The notes: generated from the letters alone by a model not told the origin. Counted from the stretch's first letter, positions 1 to 7,101 are shown. The stretch is 10,633 nucleotides of DNA from Bdellovibrionales bacterium (GCA_018266335.1 JAFEAR010000160.1:1-10633); one strand, 5' to 3'. A program made the numbers and translations.

Positions 1-134
1 CACCAACAGCCAAAAACATTCGCTTGCAACGAAACAGCGCCCCGCATCGCCAAGAGCACTAACTTGCGATGCATGAACTCGAAGGCTACGCGCTAACTCC
101 CGACGCGGGCGGATTCTCTCAGCTTGCTGGCCAC

Positions 135-156
135 GCACTATCGACGTCGATAGTGC
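135..156. promoter_or_regulatory. Perfect 22-bp palindrome, operator-like
   Basis: The half-site GCACTATCGAC (135-145) is followed directly by its exact reverse complement GTCGATAGTGC (146-156), with no central spacer. No T-run follows, so it does not look like a terminator. A zero-spacer dyad of this length is typical of a site bound by a dimeric regulator, but the binding protein cannot be named from the sequence. Confidence 0.6.
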
Positions 157-204
157 TCTCGCCGCACGGGCCCCGCCCCAAACCCCCGTTTGTTACATTT
201 CTAC

Positions 205-233
205 ACAGCAACACCCGTGGAACAGCAACACCC
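205..233. repeat. Two copies of a 12-bp direct repeat
   Basis: ACAGCAACACCC occurs at 205-216 and again at 222-233, a 17-bp period. It lies between the two copies of the palindrome. It may be part of the same regulatory region or a chance short duplication. Confidence 0.5.
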
Positions 234-251
234 ACTCCGACGTCGATAGTG
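232..251. promoter_or_regulatory. Degenerate second copy of the palindrome
   Basis: The 14 bases CGACGTCGATAGTG at 238-251 exactly repeat 142-155, so the core and right arm of the upstream palindrome are intact. The left arm reads CACTCCGAC, which is the upstream arm CACTATCGAC with one deletion and one substitution. The two dyad centres lie 96 bp apart, close to nine helical turns. This copy is 120 bp before the argS start and nearer to where a promoter would lie. Confidence 0.5.
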
Positions 252-370
252 AATACCCGCAACTATAGGGCCACGAACGGAATCCGGTCCTAATTTGGCC
301 CCTAAAAGCCCCTCCAAGCGGGTCTAAATAGGTGAAATAGCGGGTTCCCTCTGCTAGTTTCGGGGCCCTT

Positions 371-2116
371 ATGCGGCCCTTTATTCGCGAGCTTCATGCC
401 CTTATTCACCAGGCTACCGGCCACCAGCCCGCGCCCACGGATTGGGCGCCCACGCCTAACCGCGCGCTGGGCGATTTTGCTTACCCCTGCTTTAAACTTG
501 GCAAAGAGCGCGGCAAAGCTCCCGCCCTTATGGCCCAAGAACTCGCTGCCGAGCTCAAAAAGATTTTGCCCGCTAACGGTGGCGTCAAAGACATCGTGCC
601 CACGGGCCCCTACGTAAACGTGTTCTTCACGGCCGCCAAAGTGGCCGATTGGATTCAAACTCAACTCAGCGATGCTCATTCCACACTGGGCGCCACGAAC
701 GACGGCGGCGGCGAAAACCTAGTGCTCGATTTTTCTTCGCCCAACACGGCCAAAGAAATCGGCCTGCACCACCTGCGCTCCACGGCCATTGGCAACGCCC
801 TCGCGAATCTGGGCGAGCTCCACGGCTACAAGGCCGTGCGCATCAACTACCTGGGCGATTGGGGCACGTCGCACGGCAAGAACATCATGGCGCTCAAGCT
901 CTTTGGCTCCGAGGATGAACTCCACGCCAAGGGCCTACCCTACATTTTAGATTTGTACGTGCGCTACAACAACGAGCTCAAGGCCGAGCAAGCCGCCGGC
1001 AGCACCAAGCTCGCCGACGCCGCCAAAGATGCCTTCCGCCGCCTGGAACAAGGCGATCCGGAATGCCGCCGCATTTGGGCCCTCGAAAAAGAAATCTCCG
1101 TGCGCGAAGCCAAGCGCCTGTACGATCGCCTTGGCATTCGCTTCGATCACTTCGACGGCGAGTCGCTGTACGAGAACAAACTCCAAGCCATCGTGGACGA
1201 GGTCACCGCGAAGGTTGGTACGCGCCACAGCGAAGGCGCTCTGGTGTGTGACTTGCCCGGCCACAAAATTCCTGTGCTGCTACAAAAAGACGACGGCGCC
1301 AGCCTCTACATGACCCGCGATCTAGTCGCCGCCGAAGATCGCTTCACGCGCTTTCATTACAAACTTTCGTTCTACGTAGTAGCCATTCAGCAAAAACTGC
1401 ACTTCGAACAGCTCTTCGGCGTGCTCAAACAACTCGGCAAGAACTACGCCGAGCGCTGCGAGCACATTCCCTTCGGCATGCTCTCCTTCGGCGACAAAAC
1501 CATGAAGAGCCGCGAAGGCAACATTCTCTTTCTGAGCGATGTGCTCGACGAAGCTAAAAAGCGCGCACTCGAAATCATCCGCGAGAAGAACGCCGAACTA
1601 CCCGATGCCGAGAACGTAGCCGAAATGATTGGCCAGGGAGCAATCCTCTTTACGGACCTGGCGCAGAACCGCACGCGCGATATTTCTTTCGACTGGAACA
1701 AAGCACTGAGCTTCGAGGGCGACACCGCCCCCTTCCTGCAGTACACGCACGCGCGTTGTTGCTCGCTCACCGCCAAGGCGCAACAAAAACTAGCCACGCT
1801 CGCTCCCGGTCAAAACGATGCACAGGAGCGCGCAGAGTTTTTAGATAGCGAGCCGGCAATTCGCCAGTTGCTGGGCGACATCGCATTTTTCCAAACCTAT
1901 TCCGAACGTGCTTGGGCCGAGCGCGATCCTTCGCAAATTGCCACGGCTACGCTGAACGTAGCTAAGTCCTTCGGCCAGCTGTACCACAAAGTACGCTTTT
2001 TGGACCAAACTTCCCACGCGCGCCTGCGCGCCCTCATTGAACTCACGGACAACACGCGCCGCCTAGTGGCGCACGGGCTAAAGTTGTTGGGCATCCGCGC
2101 CCCACGGGAAATGTAA
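371..2116 (+). CDS. argS: Arginyl-tRNA synthetase
   Basis: This cytoplasmic class I aminoacyl-tRNA synthetase charges tRNA-Arg with arginine using ATP. The 581-residue length is normal for the family. Residues 1 to about 95 form the ArgS-specific N-terminal domain. The catalytic core begins with SPN (123-125), the HIGH-equivalent and LRST (135-138), followed by the conserved YLGDWGT stretch (160-166). MKSREG (378-383) is the KMSKS-equivalent loop; ArgS proteins commonly lack the usual second lysine. The C-terminal DALR anticodon-binding domain starts near residue 447 with FLQYTHAR. The HIGH motif is odd: it reads GLHH (131-134) where E. coli ArgS has HVGH. The ATG at 371 gives a full-length family match, though no strong ribosome-binding site precedes it. 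It is the first gene of a five-gene operon; the next start codon lies 4 nt after its stop. Confidence 0.97.
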   Translation: MRPFIRELHALIHQATGHQPAPTDWAPTPNRALGDFAYPCFKLGKERGKAPALMAQELAAELKKILPANGGVKDIVPTGPYVNVFFTAAKVADWIQTQLSDAHSTLGATNDGGGENLVLDFSSPNTAKEIGLHHLRSTAIGNALANLGELHGYKAVRINYLGDWGTSHGKNIMALKLFGSEDELHAKGLPYILDLYVRYNNELKAEQAAGSTKLADAAKDAFRRLEQGDPECRRIWALEKEISVREAKRLYDRLGIRFDHFDGESLYENKLQAIVDEVTAKVGTRHSEGALVCDLPGHKIPVLLQKDDGASLYMTRDLVAAEDRFTRFHYKLSFYVVAIQQKLHFEQLFGVLKQLGKNYAERCEHIPFGMLSFGDKTMKSREGNILFLSDVLDEAKKRALEIIREKNAELPDAENVAEMIGQGAILFTDLAQNRTRDISFDWNKALSFEGDTAPFLQYTHARCCSLTAKAQQKLATLAPGQNDAQERAEFLDSEPAIRQLLGDIAFFQTYSERAWAERDPSQIATATLNVAKSFGQLYHKVRFLDQTSHARLRALIELTDNTRRLVAHGLKLLGIRAPREM

Positions 2117-2120
2117 ATCC

Positions 2121-3182
2121 ATGCCAAACTCCTCCCTCCGTGTGCTCGTGCGATTGTCCGCCCTGGGCGACATCGTGCTGTGTTCGGCCCTTGCCGAACG
2201 CCTACAGAGGGACTTCCCCCAAGATCGCCTGATTTTTGTTACTCGCGCCGAATTTACCGACTTCGTAGCGCAGCGCTTTCCGGCGGACATCGAAGCGCGC
2301 GCTGCCAGCTCGCTTAGACTGGGGGCACTGGGCTGGCTGCTAAACGGTTGGCACGCAGCCGGCCAACTGCTGCGCCCAGAACAACCAGTTACCATTTACG
2401 ATTTACACGGTGTGAGCAAAAGCTTGCTCTGGTGCTTGGGATTTAAGCTCCGCAGCTGGCGCAAACGAGTTTCGTGCGCGCTGCACATATCCCGTAAGCG
2501 TGGACTCATGCGGTTATTTTCGGTGTGGACAGGACGCGACTTGCTGGGCCCCCGCTGGATTTATCGCGAGCACCTAGCCCTCGCCTCCTCCACCGTGAAT
2601 GATCATCCGCATTTACGCGCCGAACGCCGACGCCCGCCCTCCAGCGGTTTGCACGTGCTCGCCGCTCCCGACGCCCGCCACTGGAAAAAAAAATGGCCCG
2701 CCTGGCACTGGCAAGCGCTGCTAACGCGCTTGCTCGAAGCCAACGCACAAAACACCGTCACGCTTGTGGGTGGCCCTCAAGCGCTCCCACGCGATCTCAT
2801 TGACGAATTACAAGAACGCTACGGCACGCGCCTTACGGATCTCAGCGGCCGCACGCCCCTTGCGCAGTTGCCGGACATTGCCGCCGATCACGACGTAACG
2901 GTGTGCGGAAATTCAGCCTGGCTGCATATCTCGGAAGCCGTCGGCACGCCCGTTATCACCATGGCCGGCCCCATCGTGCCCGGCTTTGGTTTTTCTCCCT
3001 GGCGCCCGGAGAGTCAGGAACTCGGGGTGGAGATTAATTGCCGCCCCTGCACTCGTCACGGCGGAGGCATTTGCCGACGTGTGAACGAGGAGTTTCACTT
3101 GTGCATGCGTAAGGTTACCAGCGACGACGCTTGGCAAGCGCTGCAAAAACTACTGACCAAACGCTCCGCGAGGATGTCATGA
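2121..3182 (+). CDS. GT9 heptosyltransferase-like glycosyltransferase
   Basis: This is a glycosyltransferase family 9 (ADP-heptose:LPS heptosyltransferase type) protein of 353 residues, the normal length. The N-terminal Rossmann half opens with RLSALGDIVL (11-20), the family signature. The C-terminal half has a KKKWP stretch (189-193), GGP (217-219), and then a Cys-cluster motif with CRPC (307-310) and further Cys at 318 and 328. That cluster marks a GT9 subgroup common in delta-proteobacteria. The usual donor-site motif D-[ST]-G-x-x-H reads NSAWLH (264-269) here, so the aspartate is asparagine and the glycine alanine. A role in LPS core assembly at the inner face of the inner membrane is inferred from the family and from the adjacent waaA gene. 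The stop codon overlaps the waaA start (ATGA, 3179-3182), so the two are probably translationally coupled. Confidence 0.88.
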   Translation: MPNSSLRVLVRLSALGDIVLCSALAERLQRDFPQDRLIFVTRAEFTDFVAQRFPADIEARAASSLRLGALGWLLNGWHAAGQLLRPEQPVTIYDLHGVSKSLLWCLGFKLRSWRKRVSCALHISRKRGLMRLFSVWTGRDLLGPRWIYREHLALASSTVNDHPHLRAERRRPPSSGLHVLAAPDARHWKKKWPAWHWQALLTRLLEANAQNTVTLVGGPQALPRDLIDELQERYGTRLTDLSGRTPLAQLPDIAADHDVTVCGNSAWLHISEAVGTPVITMAGPIVPGFGFSPWRPESQELGVEINCRPCTRHGGGICRRVNEEFHLCMRKVTSDDAWQALQKLLTKRSARMS

Positions 3183-4429
3183 TTGATTCTCTGCGCGCCC
3201 TCAGCATGCTATCGGGTTCCGTCTACAAAGCCGCCGAGTTTGCTGATGCGTGGATTGGATTGCCCGGCAAAGCCAGCGAGAGCATTCACTTTCGCCAGGA
3301 CTGGCGACGCTGCTTGCCCGCGGGTCGCCGGCCAACCCAACCTACGGTTTGGATTCACGGCGCCTCGGTGGGCGAACTTGAAGACCTGGCCGCCTTCTTT
3401 TTGAATCCCTCGCTCCTGAAGTTCGCGAACCTTGACGCTGCACGCATCGTACTGACGGCCTCTTCGATATCGGCCAAGGAGCGTCTGGCGAAATGGGCCG
3501 ACACGGGGCTGGCCTATGCCGGGCCACTGCCCCCCGAATCACCGCGAGAGATGCGCTCCTTTCTGCACATCCTCATGCCCGATATTCTCGTTCTGAGTCA
3601 CACGGACCTCTGGCCCGTGGCCCTCCAAGAATCGCGCGAGAATTTGGAGAAGGGCTGCCTCTGGATCCCAAGTCATGTTCCGTCCTCCCGCACCCTCATT
3701 GACCCCCTGCTGCTCAACGGATTTATTCGCGGCATCGCGTGCCGTTCTGAAGGTGATCAACAGGCGCTTTCCGCTTTGCCTTCGGAGGCTCGTGTGCAAT
3801 GGCTGGGGAATTTGCGCGTCGACCGTATTTTGGAACGCATTCAAGTGGCGCACGCCAAGTCCGAACATGCTCTAGAGAAACTCGGTGGAGCACCACAAAA
3901 AGATCGCGTATCCCTAATTGTCGGCTCCTGCTGGCTTGAAGATGCGCAGGCCCTGGCTTCGGCCCTCCGCACGCTGGGAAGCGCGGCGGCCCAACTACAA
4001 ATTGTCGTCATTCCGCACGAAACTCGCGATACCCACCTAGTGGCCGCCATTAAGGGCACGCTGCCCCAGGCACGCGTACTGAGTGTGCAAGGAGTGTTGG
4101 CGGAAAGCTATCGCGACTTTTCGCTCGCGCTCGTGGGCGGAGGATTTCGCACCGGATTACACAACATCCTGGAACCGTTGCTCTGGGGAGTCCCCGTGGT
4201 AACGGGACCCCACACACGTAAACAACCCGAGGCACCTCAGCTCGCACAAATGGGCGCGCTGCGCATTGCGCATCAGAATATGGACCTCGTAGACATGATC
4301 AAAAAAATTATCGACCCGCATGCGCGGCCTGCCCTGCAACATCACGCCGAACTTGCCGCCATCGAACTCCGTAAACACGCGGGGGCCGCCCAGCGCTTTG
4401 CCCAATTGCTGCGGGAGATGCGCGCATGA
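3179..4429 (+). CDS. waaA: Kdo transferase (lipid A 3-deoxy-manno-octulosonate transferase)
   Basis: A GT30-family protein that transfers Kdo from CMP-Kdo to a lipid A precursor, an essential early LPS step. The chosen ATG (3179) overlaps the preceding stop as ATGA and has GAGGA 4 nt upstream; a TTG at 3131 would add 16 residues and is less likely. The product is 416 residues. Family landmarks are SVGE (63-66, with the catalytic-base Glu), GNLRVD (210-215, usually GNLK.D) and GLHNILEP (326-333, the GGHN.LEP donor motif), followed by GVPVVTGPHT. Two departures stand out. There is no hydrophobic N-terminal anchor like that of typical WaaA proteins, and the usual ETELWP acceptor-side motif reads HTDLWP (141-146). 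Family assignment is firm; number of Kdo residues added cannot be told. Confidence 0.88.
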   Translation: MIDSLRALSMLSGSVYKAAEFADAWIGLPGKASESIHFRQDWRRCLPAGRRPTQPTVWIHGASVGELEDLAAFFLNPSLLKFANLDAARIVLTASSISAKERLAKWADTGLAYAGPLPPESPREMRSFLHILMPDILVLSHTDLWPVALQESRENLEKGCLWIPSHVPSSRTLIDPLLLNGFIRGIACRSEGDQQALSALPSEARVQWLGNLRVDRILERIQVAHAKSEHALEKLGGAPQKDRVSLIVGSCWLEDAQALASALRTLGSAAAQLQIVVIPHETRDTHLVAAIKGTLPQARVLSVQGVLAESYRDFSLALVGGGFRTGLHNILEPLLWGVPVVTGPHTRKQPEAPQLAQMGALRIAHQNMDLVDMIKKIIDPHARPALQHHAELAAIELRKHAGAAQRFAQLLREMRA

Positions 4430-4938
4430 CCAATCGTAAGCGGAAACTGCCATGCGGCCGCGTTATCGCCGCCAGCAATCCCATCACGCCGCTGCGTCTG
4501 CAGGAGTGGCAAAAGCAACTTCGAGAGTATCTCGCCGCACAGGGACTGAAATATACGGCGCAACGCTGGACGATTGCCGAACTGATTCTGCACACGGGAA
4601 GCCACCTGGATGCCCAAACCATCGTAGCGAAGGTAAAAGAGTCCGCGCCCGCCATTGGTGCCGCCACCGTTTACCGTAGCATTAAGGTGCTCTGCGATGC
4701 GGGCATTTTGACCGCCTCCCATCAGGACACCAATGGCCGAGTGCTGTACGAACTTCCGCACGACGAGCACCACGATCACATTATCTGCCTCGACTGCGGC
4801 GAAATCGTCGAGTTCCACGACGACGAAATCGAATCGCTACAAATTAAGGTCGCCAAGGACAACGGTTTCCAGCTGGCCGATCACCGCCACGTTATTCACG
4901 GACATTGCGACCTCCTAAAATCTACGCGGCGGAAATAA
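4426..4938 (+). CDS. Fur-family metal-responsive transcriptional regulator
   Basis: A 170-residue DNA-binding repressor of the Fur superfamily (Fur, Zur, PerR). The winged helix spans about residues 28-110 (LREYLAAQGLKYTAQR, then TVYRSIKVL). The dimerisation/metal domain follows, with HHDH (115-118), CLDC (C121, C124), EFHDDEIESLQ (129-139), ADHR (151-154) and HGHC (158-161). The second structural-zinc pair usually reads C-x-x-C; here it is C161-D-L-L, so the last cysteine is absent. An N-terminal extension of about 23 basic residues precedes the family's usual start. The ATG at 4426 is supported by ATGA overlap with waaA and by GGGAG 8 nt upstream. Its metal and targets cannot be assigned. 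Placement inside an LPS operon suggests it is co-expressed with envelope genes and may respond to the same signal. Confidence 0.9.
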   Translation: MTNRKRKLPCGRVIAASNPITPLRLQEWQKQLREYLAAQGLKYTAQRWTIAELILHTGSHLDAQTIVAKVKESAPAIGAATVYRSIKVLCDAGILTASHQDTNGRVLYELPHDEHHDHIICLDCGEIVEFHDDEIESLQIKVAKDNGFQLADHRHVIHGHCDLLKSTRRK

Positions 4939-4944
4939 TAAGCG

Positions 4945-5151
4945 ATGAATTTTTCTCCCATGGTCCTACTCGCCGGAGTGGTTTTCGGCATCGCCGGCAT
5001 TTATGTTTTCCGCAGTGGCCGGCGCGAATTTAATTCCCTCCGCATCGTGCTGGGCCTGGGCCTCATGATTTACCCGTACTTTATTAGTTCGGCCTGGCTT
5101 ACTTGGCTGGTGGGTACGGCCCTCCTCGGGGCCGTCTACCTCACCCGCTGA
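4945..5151 (+). CDS. Small two-helix membrane protein, conserved hypothetical
   Basis: This 68-residue protein is almost entirely hydrophobic, with one membrane segment around residues 5-22, a short basic loop (RSGRREF, 24-30), and a second segment around 33-50. A third hydrophobic stretch near 52-65 ends in LTR. It resembles small proteins sometimes labelled 'amino acid transport protein' in proteobacterial genomes, but that label has no mechanistic basis I can see. Its start lies 6 nt after the Fur-family stop, with no intervening promoter, so it is most likely the last gene of the operon. It ends 23 bp before the stop of the convergent CNNM gene, and no clear terminator hairpin sits in that gap. 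Confidence 0.75.
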   Translation: MNFSPMVLLAGVVFGIAGIYVFRSGRREFNSLRIVLGLGLMIYPYFISSAWLTWLVGTALLGAVYLTR

Positions 5152-5174
5152 ACGATCGGGACCAGCTTCAAAAA

Positions 5175-6449
5175 TTAATTTTCTCCGCCCGAATGTTCGA
5201 TGATTTCCACCGTCGCAATACCCTTGTCACTCACCGAATGAATGCGAAAAGTTTTGGCGTCGCCAAAGACCAGGGTGCCTACGGGCGGCAATTGCCCGCC
5301 GGTGCGCGAGAGCAAGTAACCGTTCAGCGTGCTGTAAGCACCATCGATCGGTAACGATGCGCCGTAAACGTCGTTAAAGTCCACCACGGGAATTTCGCCG
5401 TTCACGATGCGCGGGCCACCCATGGCACCTTCGCTGCCCGCTTCGGCCGGATCATCGGTTTCGTCGCGAATTTCGCCCACGATTTCTTCGATAATATCCT
5501 CGAGCGTCACGATGCCCGTCACGAGGCCCGTCTCATTGCGCACAATAGAAAAGTGCAGGCCCAAACGCTTCATGTCCCGCAACACGGTGCCCAGCGGGGT
5601 CAGTTCAGAAATAAAGAAGGGCCGGCGCACTAAGCGCGTCCACGAACCCGGTGAGCCCTTTTGAATGTGCGTAATCAAATCCTTCACCAGCAAGAGGCCC
5701 ACGATATTGTCTAGGCTTCCGCGCGTCACGGGGTAACGTGAATGACCGTCGGCCGCAATGAACCGCATAATCTCTTCCTGTCCTGAAGTGACCGACAGCG
5801 ACTGAATATGCGAGCGCGGCAGCATCACGTCGCGGGCCACGAGGTCCGGAAACTCAATGACGTTCGACAGGGCCACCCCGGTTTCGCGGTCAATGCCACC
5901 GCCCTTCGTGGCCATTTCGATGGTTTGTTCCAATTCTTGTTCGTTGATGGGGCGCGAAAGTTCGCGGCCCGGCCCGGCCGAGTTCACCACCAACTTGGAA
6001 GTGAGCGCGTACATGAGCGACACCACGGGGCGCATCACCGTGTGCGCCGCACTCAAAAAGCGCAAGGCCGTAGGCGCCACCTGCACGGCCCACTCACTCG
6101 CCCAAAGTTTAGGCAAGATTTCCATGAACACGATCATGGTGAAAGTGTAAATCGCGATGAGCAGTGAAACGTGCCCCGGATAATTGGTGCTCGCCCAGAG
6201 AGTCATCACGGACGACCCCACGATGTTATTCACATTATTGCCGATCAAAACGGTAGTGAGCCAACGCTGCTCGTTACGCACCCAAATGCTGATGAGCTTG
6301 GCATCGCTCCCACCGCGGGCCAGAAGCGATTGTGTTTCTAATCGTCCGAGGCTCGTGAGCGCCGTTTCGGACGCCGAAAAGACGAAGCTAAAGAGACCAC
6401 AAACAATGACAAGAATTATCTCCCAATCCATAACGCTATTCGACATCAT
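5175..6449 (-). CDS. CNNM/CBS-domain membrane protein (CorC/HlyC-type)
   Basis: A 424-residue inner-membrane protein with the standard three-part architecture. Residues about 6-190 are the DUF21/CNNM transmembrane domain, including SASETALTSLGR (25-36), GNNVNNIVGSS (70-80) and EILPK (110-114). A CBS pair spans about 205-325, with RDVMLPR (206-212), HSRYPV (236-241), GLLLVKDLI (251-259) and the hallmark GIVTLEDIIEEIVGEI (312-327). A CorC/HlyC C-terminal domain covers about 345-420. Relatives are implicated in Mg2+/Co2+ transport or resistance, so a divalent-cation role is inferred. The G usually before EI.PK is methionine here. Start choice is uncertain: tandem ATGs at 6449 and 6446 and a third at 6431 all fit; upstream residues in frame look non-coding and overlap the divergent gene. 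No strong ribosome-binding site is visible. Confidence 0.92.
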   Translation of the reverse strand: MMSNSVMDWEIILVIVCGLFSFVFSASETALTSLGRLETQSLLARGGSDAKLISIWVRNEQRWLTTVLIGNNVNNIVGSSVMTLWASTNYPGHVSLLIAIYTFTMIVFMEILPKLWASEWAVQVAPTALRFLSAAHTVMRPVVSLMYALTSKLVVNSAGPGRELSRPINEQELEQTIEMATKGGGIDRETGVALSNVIEFPDLVARDVMLPRSHIQSLSVTSGQEEIMRFIAADGHSRYPVTRGSLDNIVGLLLVKDLITHIQKGSPGSWTRLVRRPFFISELTPLGTVLRDMKRLGLHFSIVRNETGLVTGIVTLEDIIEEIVGEIRDETDDPAEAGSEGAMGGPRIVNGEIPVVDFNDVYGASLPIDGAYSTLNGYLLSRTGGQLPPVGTLVFGDAKTFRIHSVSDKGIATVEIIEHSGGEN

Positions 6450-6462
6450 ACACGAGCCGTTG

Positions 6463-6470
6463 CTATTGTA
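6463..6470. promoter_or_regulatory. Possible shared -10 element of a divergent pair
   Basis: Only 28 bp separate the two start codons (6449 minus, 6478 plus). On the plus strand the gap holds TATTGT (6464-6469), with a TG one base upstream (extended -10 form). On the minus strand the almost identical position reads TACAAT (6470-6465), five of six matches to consensus. Neither has a good -35. If real, transcripts in the two directions would compete for one site and the plus-strand message would be nearly leaderless. Confidence 0.28.
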
Positions 6471-6477
6471 GAGGCCG

Positions 6478-7101
6478 ATGTACGCCTTTCGTTTTGTTGC
6501 CCTCGCCTCGTTGCTAGGCACCGTGTCGTGCACCCAGCTAGCGCAAGTCCCCCTCCGCGAGGAAGAACCCGTCAGTCCACAACTCAGCGTGCAAGTTCCC
6601 GAGGGCTTCACACAAGCTTCCGCCCACCTAGAAGAATACCTTAAAGGTCGCCACCGCCTGCAGAGTCGCTTCGTTCCCGCCGGTGCTGAAGGCAAGGAAC
6701 TACGCTTGAATCAGCCCTGGATTCGCGACACGAGTCTACGCTACTTCGCCATCGAAAATGGCGATCGCAAACGCCACATCGTGGAGTGGAAAGGGCAGTG
6801 GATTCTAACGGCCGAGAGCGCTACCCAAACCAATCTGCGCTTGAGCATCGTGGAAGTTTTGTATCTGGGCTTACCCGAAATGGCCGACGACGAACTCTCG
6901 CTCGAAGGCGACTGGTTCGAAACTCAACGCGATGGACTCCGCGGCGGACTCGAAATGCGCCGTTTCTGGGCCGAAACCTACGCCGCCCCCGTTCCCGCCA
7001 AACTCGCAGAGCTCAACGCCCCGAATTCTTGGGGGCCGCCGCTTTCGAAGGCGCTCCTAGATCGCGGTTGGCAGCCTTTGCGCCGAACTCGCTCCTTCTA
7101 A
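6478..7101 (+). CDS. Exported protein of unknown function, possible lipoprotein
   Basis: I do not recognise this 207-residue protein. It opens with a signal-like segment (residues 1-18) ending LGTVSC, which is close to a lipobox with Cys18 as the acylated residue, but has Thr rather than Leu at -3, so lipidation is uncertain. The mature part is mixed alpha/beta with no repeats or membrane segments; notable is a Trp-rich middle (KRHIVEWKGQWILTAES) resembling beta strands. GAGG lies 3 nt before the ATG, a short but usable spacing. The gene is divergent from the CNNM gene and converges on the minus-strand gene at 7013-7978, overlapping its 3' end by 89 bp. A periplasmic or outer-membrane location is inferred from the signal segment alone. 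Confidence 0.72.
   Translation: MYAFRFVALASLLGTVSCTQLAQVPLREEEPVSPQLSVQVPEGFTQASAHLEEYLKGRHRLQSRFVPAGAEGKELRLNQPWIRDTSLRYFAIENGDRKRHIVEWKGQWILTAESATQTNLRLSIVEVLYLGLPEMADDELSLEGDWFETQRDGLRGGLEMRRFWAETYAAPVPAKLAELNAPNSWGPPLSKALLDRGWQPLRRTRSF

Larger units (their letters stand above)
1..370. other. Region upstream of argS without a convincing gene
   Basis: I see no well-supported coding sequence here. The one plus-strand open frame (69-293) has a composition unlike a real protein and no ribosome-binding site. On the minus strand a frame is open from 74 (or 47) to the left edge, and an ATG at 17-19 also runs off the edge. One of these could be the start of a divergent gene, but 20 or so codons are too few to judge. 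The region holds a 22-bp palindrome (135-156), a partial second copy (238-251), and a 12-bp direct repeat (205-216, 222-233). I could not find a convincing -35/-10 pair for argS. Confidence 0.6.

Noticed and set aside
1..74. Start of a divergent minus-strand gene at the left edge (ATG at 74, 47 or 19)
   Set aside because: The frame is open to the edge but only about 6-24 codons are visible, with no clear ribosome-binding site or recognisable motif, so I did not call it.
69..293. 74-codon plus-strand frame upstream of argS
   Set aside because: No ribosome-binding site, unusual composition, and it covers the palindromes and direct repeats; more likely regulatory DNA.
302..679. 125-codon minus-strand frame over the start of argS
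   Set aside because: It lies antisense to the conserved N-terminal domain of ArgS and has no recognisable features.
5140..5174. A terminator between the convergent operon end and the CNNM gene
   Set aside because: The only pairing (CCCG with CGGG around the stop) is 4 bp with no T-run, too weak to call.
6450..6695. An N-terminal extension of the CNNM protein by 82 residues
   Set aside because: The added residues are Arg/Ser/Cys-rich, match no CNNM protein, and lie antisense inside the divergent gene; the family start fits 6449 or 6446.
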